Origin: Pseudomonas sp. R84
GTDB taxonomy: Bacteria > Pseudomonadota > Gammaproteobacteria > Pseudomonadales > Pseudomonadaceae
DNA length: 64,000 nucleotides
Direction of reading: 5' to 3'
Assembly (NCBI RefSeq): GCF_009834515.1
Contig: NZ_CP019426.1
Location: 5,835,001-5,899,000 of the forward strand
The position numbers were made by a program, and so were the translations under genes. This document shows positions 1 to 7,900 of the stretch, one piece after another (the stretch's first letter is position 1; the number at the start of each line of letters is the position of its first letter). The notes beneath the pieces were generated by a model, which did not search any database, had not been told where the DNA came from, and saw only the letters and a program-made list of their open reading frames with translations.

Positions 1-2
1 AA

Positions 3-986
3 GTGAAGTGGGCGATCCCGATGTCCCTCGGCGACTCCCATCGCGGCTACCGGGTGATGGGTACCACTGAAGCCTATTTCGAGCATTACCAGTACGGTCG
101 CCAGCAACACCTGGCACTGGCCGATGGTCGCGCGTTTGCAACCGATCCGTTTGAAGTGGTGCTGGGTGCCGAGGTCGCGGATGCGCTGCATTACAAACTC
201 GGCGACCAACTGGTGCTGGCCCACGGCGTGGCGGCGATCAGTCTGGTCAAGCACGACGACAAACCGTTCACCGTGGTCGGTATTCTCAAGCGCACCGGCA
301 CCCCGGTCGATCGCACGCTGCACATCAGCCTCGGTGGTATGGAGGCAATTCACATCGACTGGCACAACGGTGTGCCGGCACGCGGCAATGGCCGGATCAG
401 CGCCGATCAGGCACGCAACATGGACCTGACGCCGCAAGCGATCACCGCGTTCATGCTCGGCCTCAACAGCAAGATTTCCACCTTTGCGCTGCAACGCGAG
501 ATCAACGAATTCCGTGGCGAACCGATGCTGGCGATTCTGCCGGGCGTGGCGTTGCAGGAGTTGTGGAGTCTGATGAGCACCGCCGAAAAAGCGCTGTTCG
601 TGGTCTCGTTGTTCGTGGTGCTGACCGGGTTGATCGGCATGCTCACGGCGATTCTCACCAGCCTCAACGAACGGCGCCGCGAGATGGCGATTCTGCGCTC
701 AGTCGGGGCGCGACCGTGGCATATCGCGAGCCTGTTGGTGCTCGAGGCGTTCGCCCTGGCGCTGACCGGGGTGATTGCCGGGGTAGCTCTTTTGTACATC
801 GGCATCGCTGCAGCGCAAGGTGACGTGCAGGCCAATTACGGTTTGTATCTGCCGCTGGCATGGCCGAGCGAGTATGAATGGACGCTGCTCGGTGGCATTC
901 TGGCCGCCGCGCTGCTGATGGGCAGCGTGCCGGCCTGGCGCGCTTATCGCCAATCCCTGGCCGATGGCCTGTCGATCCGTTTATGA
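3..986 (+). CDS. ABC transporter permease (FtsX/MacB-type), 5' truncated
   Basis: The C-terminal 327 residues of an ABC permease whose start lies before the window; the frame is open to the first base. The N-terminal part looks like a periplasmic MacB-type core domain. The C-terminal third is an FtsX domain: a hydrophobic helix near residues 198-220, then the cytoplasmic loop with RRREMAILRSVGAR, then two more hydrophobic helices ending in a short basic tail. The protein would sit in the inner membrane as the permease of an exporter or lipoprotein-release-type system. In P. aeruginosa the equivalent gene (PA4065 type) lies between an ATPase and a DUF3299 gene in a cluster linked to zinc limitation. 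That order holds here, since the DUF3299 gene starts 11 bases after the stop. The substrate cannot be read from sequence. Confidence 0.85.
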   Translation: MKWAIPMSLGDSHRGYRVMGTTEAYFEHYQYGRQQHLALADGRAFATDPFEVVLGAEVADALHYKLGDQLVLAHGVAAISLVKHDDKPFTVVGILKRTGTPVDRTLHISLGGMEAIHIDWHNGVPARGNGRISADQARNMDLTPQAITAFMLGLNSKISTFALQREINEFRGEPMLAILPGVALQELWSLMSTAEKALFVVSLFVVLTGLIGMLTAILTSLNERRREMAILRSVGARPWHIASLLVLEAFALALTGVIAGVALLYIGIAAAQGDVQANYGLYLPLAWPSEYEWTLLGGILAAALLMGSVPAWRAYRQSLADGLSIRL

Positions 987-997
987 GGATGTTCACC

Positions 998-1516
998 ATG
1001 CCCCGCGCTGCACTCGCGCTGCTGTTGTTGATCGCCCTGCCCGTGTGGGCAGCGGCGCCGAAAGACCTGACGTGGTCGGAAATGATCCCGCCGGACGCCG
1101 CGCCGGAAGTGCCGAACATGACCCCGCTGCATGACATGTCGAAGATGAGCGACGCGCTCTCCGCTGAATCCGCGCCTGCGGCGAAGCAGGACCTGCCGAA
1201 TGCGCCGGTGGTGAAGGCACTCGACGGTCAGAATATTCGTTTGCCGGGCTACATCGTGCCGCTGGAAGTCAATGAAGAGGGGCGTACCACCGACTTCTTG
1301 CTGGTGCCGTATTTCGGCGCGTGCATCCATGTGCCGCCTCCGCCGTCGAACCAGATCGTGCATGTGAAAAGCGAGTTGGGCGTGAAGCTTGATGAGCTGT
1401 ATCAGCCGTACTGGGTCGAGGGGCCGTTGCAGGTCAAAGCGTCGAGCAGCGAACTGGCGGATGCCGGGTATCAGATGGATGCCGACAAGATTTATGTGTA
1501 TGAGCTGCCGGAGTGA
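998..1516 (+). CDS. DUF3299 family exported protein
   Basis: A 172-residue protein with an N-terminal signal peptide (hydrophobic run LALLLLIALPVWA, probable cleavage after AWA-type residues near 18), so it is periplasmic. The conserved DUF3299 block is around residues 110-130, with FLLVPYFGACIHVPPPP. I chose ATG 998 because a GAGG Shine-Dalgarno at 985-988 is correctly spaced and the signal peptide then starts normally. In-frame ATGs at 983 and 989 have no good ribosome site. It follows the ABC permease by 11 bases and is probably its partner in one operon. In P. aeruginosa the PA4063-PA4066-type cluster is reported to respond to zinc limitation, which would make this an accessory protein of that exporter. 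The molecular role is unknown. Confidence 0.85.
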   Translation: MPRAALALLLLIALPVWAAAPKDLTWSEMIPPDAAPEVPNMTPLHDMSKMSDALSAESAPAAKQDLPNAPVVKALDGQNIRLPGYIVPLEVNEEGRTTDFLLVPYFGACIHVPPPPSNQIVHVKSELGVKLDELYQPYWVEGPLQVKASSSELADAGYQMDADKIYVYELPE

Positions 1517-1548
1517 ATCCGGCGGTTTTGTGCTGCTTGATCCATCGT

Positions 1549-1614
1549 CTTCGCGAGCAGGCTCGCTCCCACAGGTGATCACATTCCAGGGTGGGAGCGA
1601 GCTTGCTCGCGAAG
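1549..1614. repeat. REP-type inverted pair (REPIN)
   Basis: Two inverted copies of the REP sequence: CTTCGCGAGCAGGCTCGCTCC from 1549 and its reverse complement form at 1591-1614. They are separated by about 20 bases, and each copy has its own small palindrome (GCGAGC...GCTCGC). It lies between the DUF3299 gene and oprG and could form a cruciform or help end upstream transcription. Confidence 0.85.
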
Positions 1615-1658
1615 GGGCCCGCAAAGGTTCCGCAAAAGTCTGCCCCTTCACTGTTTCA

Positions 1659-1700
1659 TTGAGCTGAGTCAAAAGACCGTATCAGTTGGCTTCGTACCAT
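1659..1700 (+). promoter_or_regulatory. Anr/FNR-type box with -10 element of oprG
   Basis: TTGAGCTGAGTCAA at 1659-1672 has both half-sites of the Anr/FNR consensus TTGA-N6-TCAA. A -10-like TACCAT lies at 1695-1700, so a start near 1707 would put the box centre (1665.5) at about -41.5. That is the class II activator position, and no -35 hexamer is needed. OprG of P. aeruginosa is known to rise under low oxygen through Anr. The positions are read directly; the binding is inferred. Confidence 0.55.
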
Positions 1701-1738
1701 AGGACATCGAACATTTTTAACGTCCTTTCGGAGCCCCC

Positions 1739-2437
1739 ATGAACAAGTCCTTGCTCAGCGCTTCGCTGTTTGCCCTCGCGCTCGCAGCCCCGCTCGCCCA
1801 TGCCCACGAAGCCGGTGACATCCTCATTCGTGCCGGTGCGATCACCGTCAACCCGAAGGCCGACAGCTCCAGCGTCAAGGTCGATCAGGGTCCGTTGAGC
1901 GGCACCAATCTGGGCGGCAAGGCGACCATGAGCAGCGACACCCAACTGGGTCTCAACTTCGCCTACATGCTCACCGATCACGTCGGCCTCGAATTGCTTG
2001 CGGCGACGCCGTTCGAGCATGACGTCAAGCTCAAGGGCACTGCCCTGCCAGCGGCCAATGGCAAGCTCGGCACCCTGAAACACCTGCCGCCAACCCTCAG
2101 CGTTGTCTACTACCCGCTGGACTCGAAATCGGCCTTCCAGCCCTACGTCGGCGGTGGCATCAACTACACCTGGATCTATGACGAACACGTCGGCAGCGAA
2201 GCCAGCGCCAACGGTTTCAGCAACTTCAAGGCGAAAAACTCCTGGGGTCTGGCTTGGCAGGTCGGTGCTGACTACATGCTGACCGACAACATCATGCTCA
2301 ACGCCCAAGTGCGTTACATCGACATCGACACCCGCGCCACCGTCGAGAACAACGCCGTTGCACCAGGCACTCGCGCACGGGTCAACGTCGATGTGGATCC
2401 GTTCATCTACATGGTTGGCTTGGGCTATAAGTTCTAA
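1739..2437 (+). CDS. oprG: Outer membrane protein OprG (OmpW family)
   Basis: A 232-residue OmpW-family porin: signal peptide MNKSLLSASLFALALAAPLAHA cut before HEAGD, then an eight-stranded beta-barrel ending in the aromatic GYKF typical of outer-membrane barrels. Family features include the early GDILIRAGAITVNP strand and the PYVGGGINYTW strand near residue 140. OmpW/OprG proteins pass small hydrophobic molecules across the outer membrane, and OprG has been linked to iron and low-oxygen growth. The Shine-Dalgarno CGGAG at 1729-1733 fixes the start. Transcription is probably driven by the Anr-type promoter just upstream and ended by the strong hairpin at 2573. The placement after a DUF3299 gene and before the PA4068-type epimerase matches P. 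aeruginosa PA4066-PA4068. Confidence 0.93.
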   Translation: MNKSLLSASLFALALAAPLAHAHEAGDILIRAGAITVNPKADSSSVKVDQGPLSGTNLGGKATMSSDTQLGLNFAYMLTDHVGLELLAATPFEHDVKLKGTALPAANGKLGTLKHLPPTLSVVYYPLDSKSAFQPYVGGGINYTWIYDEHVGSEASANGFSNFKAKNSWGLAWQVGADYMLTDNIMLNAQVRYIDIDTRATVENNAVAPGTRARVNVDVDPFIYMVGLGYKF

Positions 2438-2572
2438 GTCGAGTTATCCAACGTTCACGTGGTGGTGAATGAGGCTTGGTGGCGAGCAGGCATAGAACTG
2501 ACGGCGACCGTACGCAGTTGATCGGGGGATAACATTCCCTCGCCACAGGAGTAGCGACATATTCCGGCCGTG

Positions 2573-2602
2573 AAAAAGGCGCCTGTCAAAGGGCGCCTTT
2601 TT
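2573..2602 (+). terminator. Rho-independent terminator after oprG
   Basis: A perfect 11-bp stem, AAAAAGGCGCC paired with GGCGCCTTTTT, with an 8-base loop and a T-run. It lies 136 bases after oprG and is symmetric, so it could work from both sides. The bases between oprG and the hairpin hold nothing I can name. Confidence 0.8.
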
Positions 2603-2637
2603 CATGTCCGCTGGAAACCTGTGGCGTGGAATCTCCC

Positions 2638-2793
2638 CCCTCACCCCAGCCCTCTCCCTCAGGGAGAGGGGGAAAGGGAGCCGATTTGTGTGCTTTTCAA
2701 ATACGAGTTCGACTCGATATTTCAGGTCGGTGCATTTCTCACAAACGCTACAGTCAGTCCCCTCTCCCTCTGGGAGAGGGCTAGGGTGAGGGG
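2638..2793. repeat. Long inverted intergenic repeat (CCCTCACCCC type)
   Basis: A left arm CCCTCACCCCAGCCCTCTCC at 2638 and an inverted right arm GAGAGGGCTAGGGTGAGGGG at 2774-2793 enclose about 100 bases. The right-hand edges of each arm are themselves short hairpins of CCCTCTCCCT/AGGGAGAGGG type. The interior has a GAGTTCGACTC stretch also found in the repeat at 11.5 kb, so both belong to one family. This fills most of the gap between oprG and the epimerase gene. Confidence 0.75.
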
Positions 2794-2799
2794 CTCTTT

Positions 2800-3732
2800 T
2801 CAGGAGCGCCCCAACAACCGCGCCAACCCCACACTCATCGGTGTCTGCTGCGGCAGCTTGAAGCGCTCCAGCAAACGAGCGTTGTTCGCCCGCGAATGCC
2901 GGATGTCACCGGAGCGCGCCGGGCCGTAGCTGACGGGCGGCAGTTCGCCGACCACCGCTTGCAATGCTTCAAGCATTTGCTTGAGGCTCATCGCCTGATT
3001 CCAGCCGACGTTCACCGGGCCGACTTCCACCTCAGGCTTTTCGATCGCCTGCACCAGCAGATCTACCAGATCCTCGACGTACAGGAAATCACGCGTCTGC
3101 TCACCATCACCGAACACCGTAATTGGCAGACCTTTCTGCGCGCGTTCGCTGAAGATGCTGATCACCCCGGAGTACGGCGAGGACGGATCCTGGCGCGGGC
3201 CGAAGATGTTGAAGAAGCGGAAAATCACCGGCTCCAGGCCATGCTGGCGGCGATAGAAATCGAAATAGTGTTCGCCCGCCAGTTTGTCCGAGGCGTAAGG
3301 CGTCAGCGGGGCTTTGGGCGTGTCCTCATCTATCGACTCGCCCTCACCATTGTTCCCGTACACCGCTGCGCTTGAGGCATACACCACACGCTTGACCCCG
3401 GCCAGACGCATGGCTTCGCAGACGTTCAGCGTGCCGATGAAATTGCTCTGGTGAGTTTTCACCGGATCATCCACCGAGGCCTGCACCGAAGCCACGGCTG
3501 CCAGGTGAGCGACCGCACTGCAGCCTTGCATCGCCTTGGCCACCAGCGCCGCATCAGCGACGTCACCAACAATCAGTTCAACCTGTGGATTGTCCAGCGG
3601 CAGGTTGCTGCGTTTACCCGTCGACAAGTCGTCGAGGATGCGCACCGAATGCCCCTTGGCGAGCAAGGCATCGGTCAGGTGCGAGCCAATGAAGCCGGCT
3701 CCGCCGGTGATTAAAACAGTCCCTTCAGCCAT
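2800..3732 (-). CDS. NAD-dependent epimerase/dehydratase (UDP-glucose 4-epimerase-like)
   Basis: A 310-residue extended short-chain dehydrogenase. The NAD-binding Rossmann motif GGAGFIG is at residues 10-16, the catalytic serine is in YASSAAVYG (about 118-126), and the YASDK motif gives Tyr146 and Lys150. It should act in the cytoplasm on a nucleotide sugar for cell-surface polysaccharide; the exact substrate is not readable. The start is ATG 3732, where MAEGTVLITGG begins as in relatives; a longer in-frame reading adds 57 unlikely residues. Its first 8 bases overlap the end of the upstream gene, so the two are translationally coupled. It corresponds to P. aeruginosa PA4068, which also follows oprG. 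Confidence 0.9.
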   Translation of the reverse strand: MAEGTVLITGGAGFIGSHLTDALLAKGHSVRILDDLSTGKRSNLPLDNPQVELIVGDVADAALVAKAMQGCSAVAHLAAVASVQASVDDPVKTHQSNFIGTLNVCEAMRLAGVKRVVYASSAAVYGNNGEGESIDEDTPKAPLTPYASDKLAGEHYFDFYRRQHGLEPVIFRFFNIFGPRQDPSSPYSGVISIFSERAQKGLPITVFGDGEQTRDFLYVEDLVDLLVQAIEKPEVEVGPVNVGWNQAMSLKQMLEALQAVVGELPPVSYGPARSGDIRHSRANNARLLERFKLPQQTPMSVGLARLLGRS

Positions 3733-4609
3733 GACGGTAGAACCTATCCAGTAAGCCCGGGAGTGCGGCACGCCAGGCGCGCGGCTTGATCCCGAAAGTG
3801 TGCAGAATTTTCTTGCAGGCCAGCACCGCGTGTTGCGGCTCTTCGGCAGCGTCCGGCCGCGCGGCGTGAGCCTGAGCGGTCGGCGCTTCGATCGCCAGCG
3901 CATGCAGGCTTCGTGCTTCAGTGAGAATCGCCTGGCCCAGTGCCAGCGGTGTGGTCGCTTCGTGGCCGGCGTAGTGGTAAGTGCCCCACAGCGGCGCGGC
4001 GCAATCGAGTTGCTTGAGTACCGAAATGATCACTCGCGCGGCATCATCGACTGGCGTGGGGTTGCCACGACGGTCATCGGCCAGGAGCAATTCCTCAGGT
4101 TGTTCGGCCCGTGCGAGGAAGCGCCCGAGCGTGCCATCGGGACTGTCATCGAGCAGCCAGCCGAACCGCAGCAGGACATGCTGCGGGCAAGTGGCGCGAA
4201 CGCTTTGTTCGATGCGCCACAACGCCTGACCGCGCAGGCCGAGGGGCACCGGTTCGTCTTTTTCGCTGTACGCCGTGGCACGCGAACCATCGAACACCCG
4301 ATAACTGGAGGGCTGGACGAGGACGATATTGTGGTGCTGGCACAGTTCGGCCAGACGCTCGATCGCCCGCTCCTGCCCGGCCATGCGGCTTTCGCTGACG
4401 GTTTCGGCCTGGAACCAGTCGAAATAGTAGGCGAGGTTGATCAACGCATCGGGACGGGTGTCGTCGAGCAGTTGCGTCAGGCTCGCGGCATCCCAGCCGT
4501 GTTCGGGCGGGCGGGGGGCGAGGAAACCGATGTCTTCCTCCGCACCGAGGCGAATCAGCGCCTGCCCAAGGGCATTTCCGCCGCCCAGTAACATAAGGCG
4601 CATTCGCAT
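3725..4609 (-). CDS. RmlD-like sugar nucleotide-binding protein, catalytic motif altered
   Basis: A 294-residue protein of the dTDP-4-dehydrorhamnose reductase (RmlD) type. It has an N-terminal GGGNALG nucleotide-binding loop (9-15), INLAYYFDWF where RmlD has its N-A-A-Y region, and SSYRVFDGS where RmlD has DYVFDG. In RmlD this is followed by a YxxxK pair that does the chemistry; here the aligned stretch is RGQAL (126-130), so both Tyr and Lys are missing. I therefore think it binds a nucleotide sugar but may not reduce it, or uses other residues. It is the first gene of a two-gene operon with the epimerase (8-base overlap) and corresponds to P. aeruginosa PA4069. Confidence 0.8.
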   Translation of the reverse strand: MRMRLMLLGGGNALGQALIRLGAEEDIGFLAPRPPEHGWDAASLTQLLDDTRPDALINLAYYFDWFQAETVSESRMAGQERAIERLAELCQHHNIVLVQPSSYRVFDGSRATAYSEKDEPVPLGLRGQALWRIEQSVRATCPQHVLLRFGWLLDDSPDGTLGRFLARAEQPEELLLADDRRGNPTPVDDAARVIISVLKQLDCAAPLWGTYHYAGHEATTPLALGQAILTEARSLHALAIEAPTAQAHAARPDAAEEPQHAVLACKKILHTFGIKPRAWRAALPGLLDRFYRHG

Positions 4610-4768
4610 AGAGTCAGCAGGCCCAGTCTGATTGGAACGATGGCTTTAGCGACGGATCTCGTGGAACCGTCGTCGATAATTACCGGAATCGTTGCATTTT
4701 GCGGGTTTAGTGCGCAACCGTCATCCGTAAAGTGCAGATCGCCGGGATTTGTGTCGTCCCGACCGGCC

Positions 4769-4848
4769 CCTTCGCGAGCAGGCTCGCTCCCACATGGGAT
4801 TTTGCGGTGCACAAAAATCCACTGTGGGAGCGAGCCTGCTCGCGAAGA
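4769..4848. repeat. REP-type inverted pair (REPIN)
   Basis: CCTTCGCGAGCAGGCTCGCT begins at 4769 and its inverted copy runs 4823-4847, about 30 bases apart. It sits in the 308-base gap between the divergent PA4069-type gene and lhr. The rest of that gap has no recognisable gene and no clear sigma-70 promoter. Confidence 0.85.
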
Positions 4849-4917
4849 GGTCCGGCCAGACGCTGAAGATCTCAGCGGTACTTGCATCTTCTCCCCAGCG
4901 CCCGCATAACTTAAGCC

Positions 4918-7900
4918 ATGAATCTGCCCATCCCCACGGACGCGGCCCTGGCAGGCTTTCACCCCGCCGTCAGCGCCTGGTTCAGCAAAACCTTCCCGAC
5001 GGTCACCGCCGCCCAGGCCCGCGCATGGCCATTGATCCGCCAGCGCCGCTCGACGCTGATCGCCGCCCCCACCGGCTCGGGCAAAACCCTCACCGCGTTT
5101 CTCGCTGTGCTCGACGACCTCGTGCACCGTGGCCTGGAAAATCCCGACGGCCTGCCCGATGAAACGCTGGTGGTCTATGTCTCGCCACTGAAGGCGCTGT
5201 CCAACGACATCCGCATCAACCTGCAAAACCCGCTGGCCGGAATTACCGGGCAACTACGGCAGATGAATCTGCCCGAACTGGAAATCACCACCGCCGTGCG
5301 CACCGGTGACACCCCGCAGAAAGAACGCGCGGCCATGCGCAAGTCGGCGCCGCACATTCTGGTGACCACGCCGGAATCACTCTATGTGCTGCTCGGATCC
5401 GAATCCGGGCGAAAAATGCTCGGCACCACGCGCACGGTGATCATCGATGAAATCCACGCGATGGCCGCCGGCAAGCGCGGCAGTCATCTGGCGCTGAGCC
5501 TTGAGCGCCTGCAAGCGCTGTGCGCCGAACCGCTGACCCGCATCGGCCTCTCCGCCACCCAGAAACCGGTTGAAGCCGTAGCGCAATTCCTCGTCGGCCA
5601 TGATCGCCCCTGCGAAATCATCGACATCGGCCACGCCCGGCCACGGGATCTTGGCATCGAAGTGCCGCCCGTGCCGTTGTCGGCCGTCATGGCCAATGAT
5701 GTCTGGGAATTGGTCTACGACCGCCTCGCCGAACTGGCCCGTGAGCACCGCACCACGCTGATTTTCGTCAACACCCGGCGACTGGCCGAGCGCCTCAGCC
5801 GGCACCTCAGCGAACGCCTCGGCAAGCACGCGGTGGCGGCGCACCACGGCAGTCTGGCCAAGGAGTTTCGCCTCGACGCCGAACAACGCCTCAAGCGCGG
5901 CGAGCTACAGGTGTTGATCGCCACCGCCTCGCTGGAATTGGGCATCGACATCGGCGAAGTCGATCTGGTCTGTCAGATCGCCTCACCGCGCTCCATTGCC
6001 GGTTTTCTGCAACGGGTCGGTCGCTCTGGCCACCAAGTCGGCGGCACGCCCAAAGGTCGGCTGTTCGCCACCACCCGCGACGACCTGATCGAATGCACCG
6101 CCCTGCTCGACTGCGTGCGCCGCGGCGAACTCGATACCCTGCACATCCCGGTCGCGCCGCTGGACGTGCTGGCGCAGCAGATCATCGCCGAAGTCAGCTG
6201 TCAGGAATGGTCGGAGGACGCCTTGCTGGCGATGTTCCGCCAAGCCTCGCCCTACCGCGATCTCGACGAAAAACACTATCAAGCGCTGCTGAGCATGCTC
6301 GCCGAAGGCTACAACGGTCGCCAAGGCATCCGCAGCGCCTACCTGCACCGCGACGCCGTCAGCCGCACCTTGCGTGGCCGCCGTGGTGCGAAACTCGCTG
6401 CCGTGACCAGCGGCGGCACCATCCCCGACAACGCCGATTACAGCGTGATGCTTGAGCCGCAAGGCTTGAACATCGGCAGCGTCAACGAAGACTTCGCGGT
6501 GGAAAGCATTGCCGGCGATGTGTTTCAGCTCGGCAATACCTCCTACCGCATCCTGCGCGTGGAAACCGGCAAGGTGCGCGTCGAGGATGCGCACGGGCAG
6601 CCGCCGACCATTCCATTCTGGCTCGGCGAAGCACCGGGGCGCAGCGATGAACTGTCGGCTGCCGTGGCGCGTCTGCAAGCGCAGCTCGACGAACTGCTCG
6701 GCGCCAGCCCCGGCGACCTGCAACCGGCGCTCGACTGGCTGATCGACACCCTCGGCCTCAACCGCGCCAGCGCCGAACAACTGGTCGAATACCTCGCCCG
6801 TGCCCGGCAAACTCTCGGCGCCCTGCCCTCGCAGGACACGCTGCTGATGGAGCGCTTTTTCGACGAGTCCGGCGGCACGCAATTGATCATCCATTCGCCG
6901 TTCGGCAGCCGCATCAACCGCGCCTGGGGTCTGGCCTTGCGCAAGCGGTTCTGCCGCACCTTCAACTTCGAATTGCAGGCTGCCGCCAGCGAGGACGCCA
7001 TCGTGCTGTCCCTGTCCACCAGCCACAGTTTTGAACTCGATGACATCTGGCGTTACCTGCACAGCAACAGTGCCGAACACATTTTGATCCAAGCGGTGCT
7101 CGATGCGCCGCTGTTCGGCGTGCGCTGGCGCTGGAATGCCGGGGTGGCGCTGGCGTTGCCGCGTTTTACCGGTGGGCGCAAAGTCGCGCCGCAATTGCAG
7201 CGGATGAAAAGCGAAGACCTGATCGCCAGCGTGTTTCCCGATCAGATTGCCTGCCTGGAAAACCTCGCCGGTGAACGCGAAATTCCCGAGCACCCGTTAA
7301 TCGAGCAGACACTGGACGATTGCCTGCATGAGGCGATGGACAGCGAAGGCTGGCTCAATCTGCTGCGGCGAATGGAGCGTGGCGAGGTGCGTTTGATCAG
7401 CCGTGATTTACCGGCGCCCTCACCGCTCGCGGCAGAAATTCTCAGTGCGCGGCCGTACACCTTCCTCGACGATGCTCCGCTGGAAGAGCGTCGCACCCAA
7501 GCGGTGATCAACCGGCGCTGGAGCGATCCGCAATCGACCGATGATCTCGGTGCACTGGATGCCGACGCGATTGCCGCCGTGCGCGAAGAAGCCTGGCCGA
7601 CGCCGAATGCTGTGGATGAAATGCATGAGGCGCTGATGAGCCTGGCGTGCATCAGCGAGGCTGAAGTGCAAGCGAACGAAGGCTGGCGTGCATGGCTGGA
7701 AACCTTGGCGAGCAGCGGGCGCGCCTGCCGTTTGCAGATCGACGCCGAGCATTGCTTGTGGCTGCCTCGCGAACGCCTGACTTGCCTGCAAGCACTTTAT
7801 CCACAGGCTAGATTGCAACCCGAACTGGAGGCGTTACCGGGATTTGATGAAACCTGGACATTCGATGAGGCGGTGATCGAAGTGCTCCGCGCCCGTCTCG

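Noticed and set aside
2520..2550. Possible single degenerate REP (GGGGGATAACATTCCCTCG)
   Set aside because: The symmetry is poor and no partner copy is present; similar phrases occur at 24495 but too weakly to call.
5983..7293. A 436-residue minus-strand frame inside lhr
   Set aside because: No family features; lhr is continuous with helicase motifs across this stretch.
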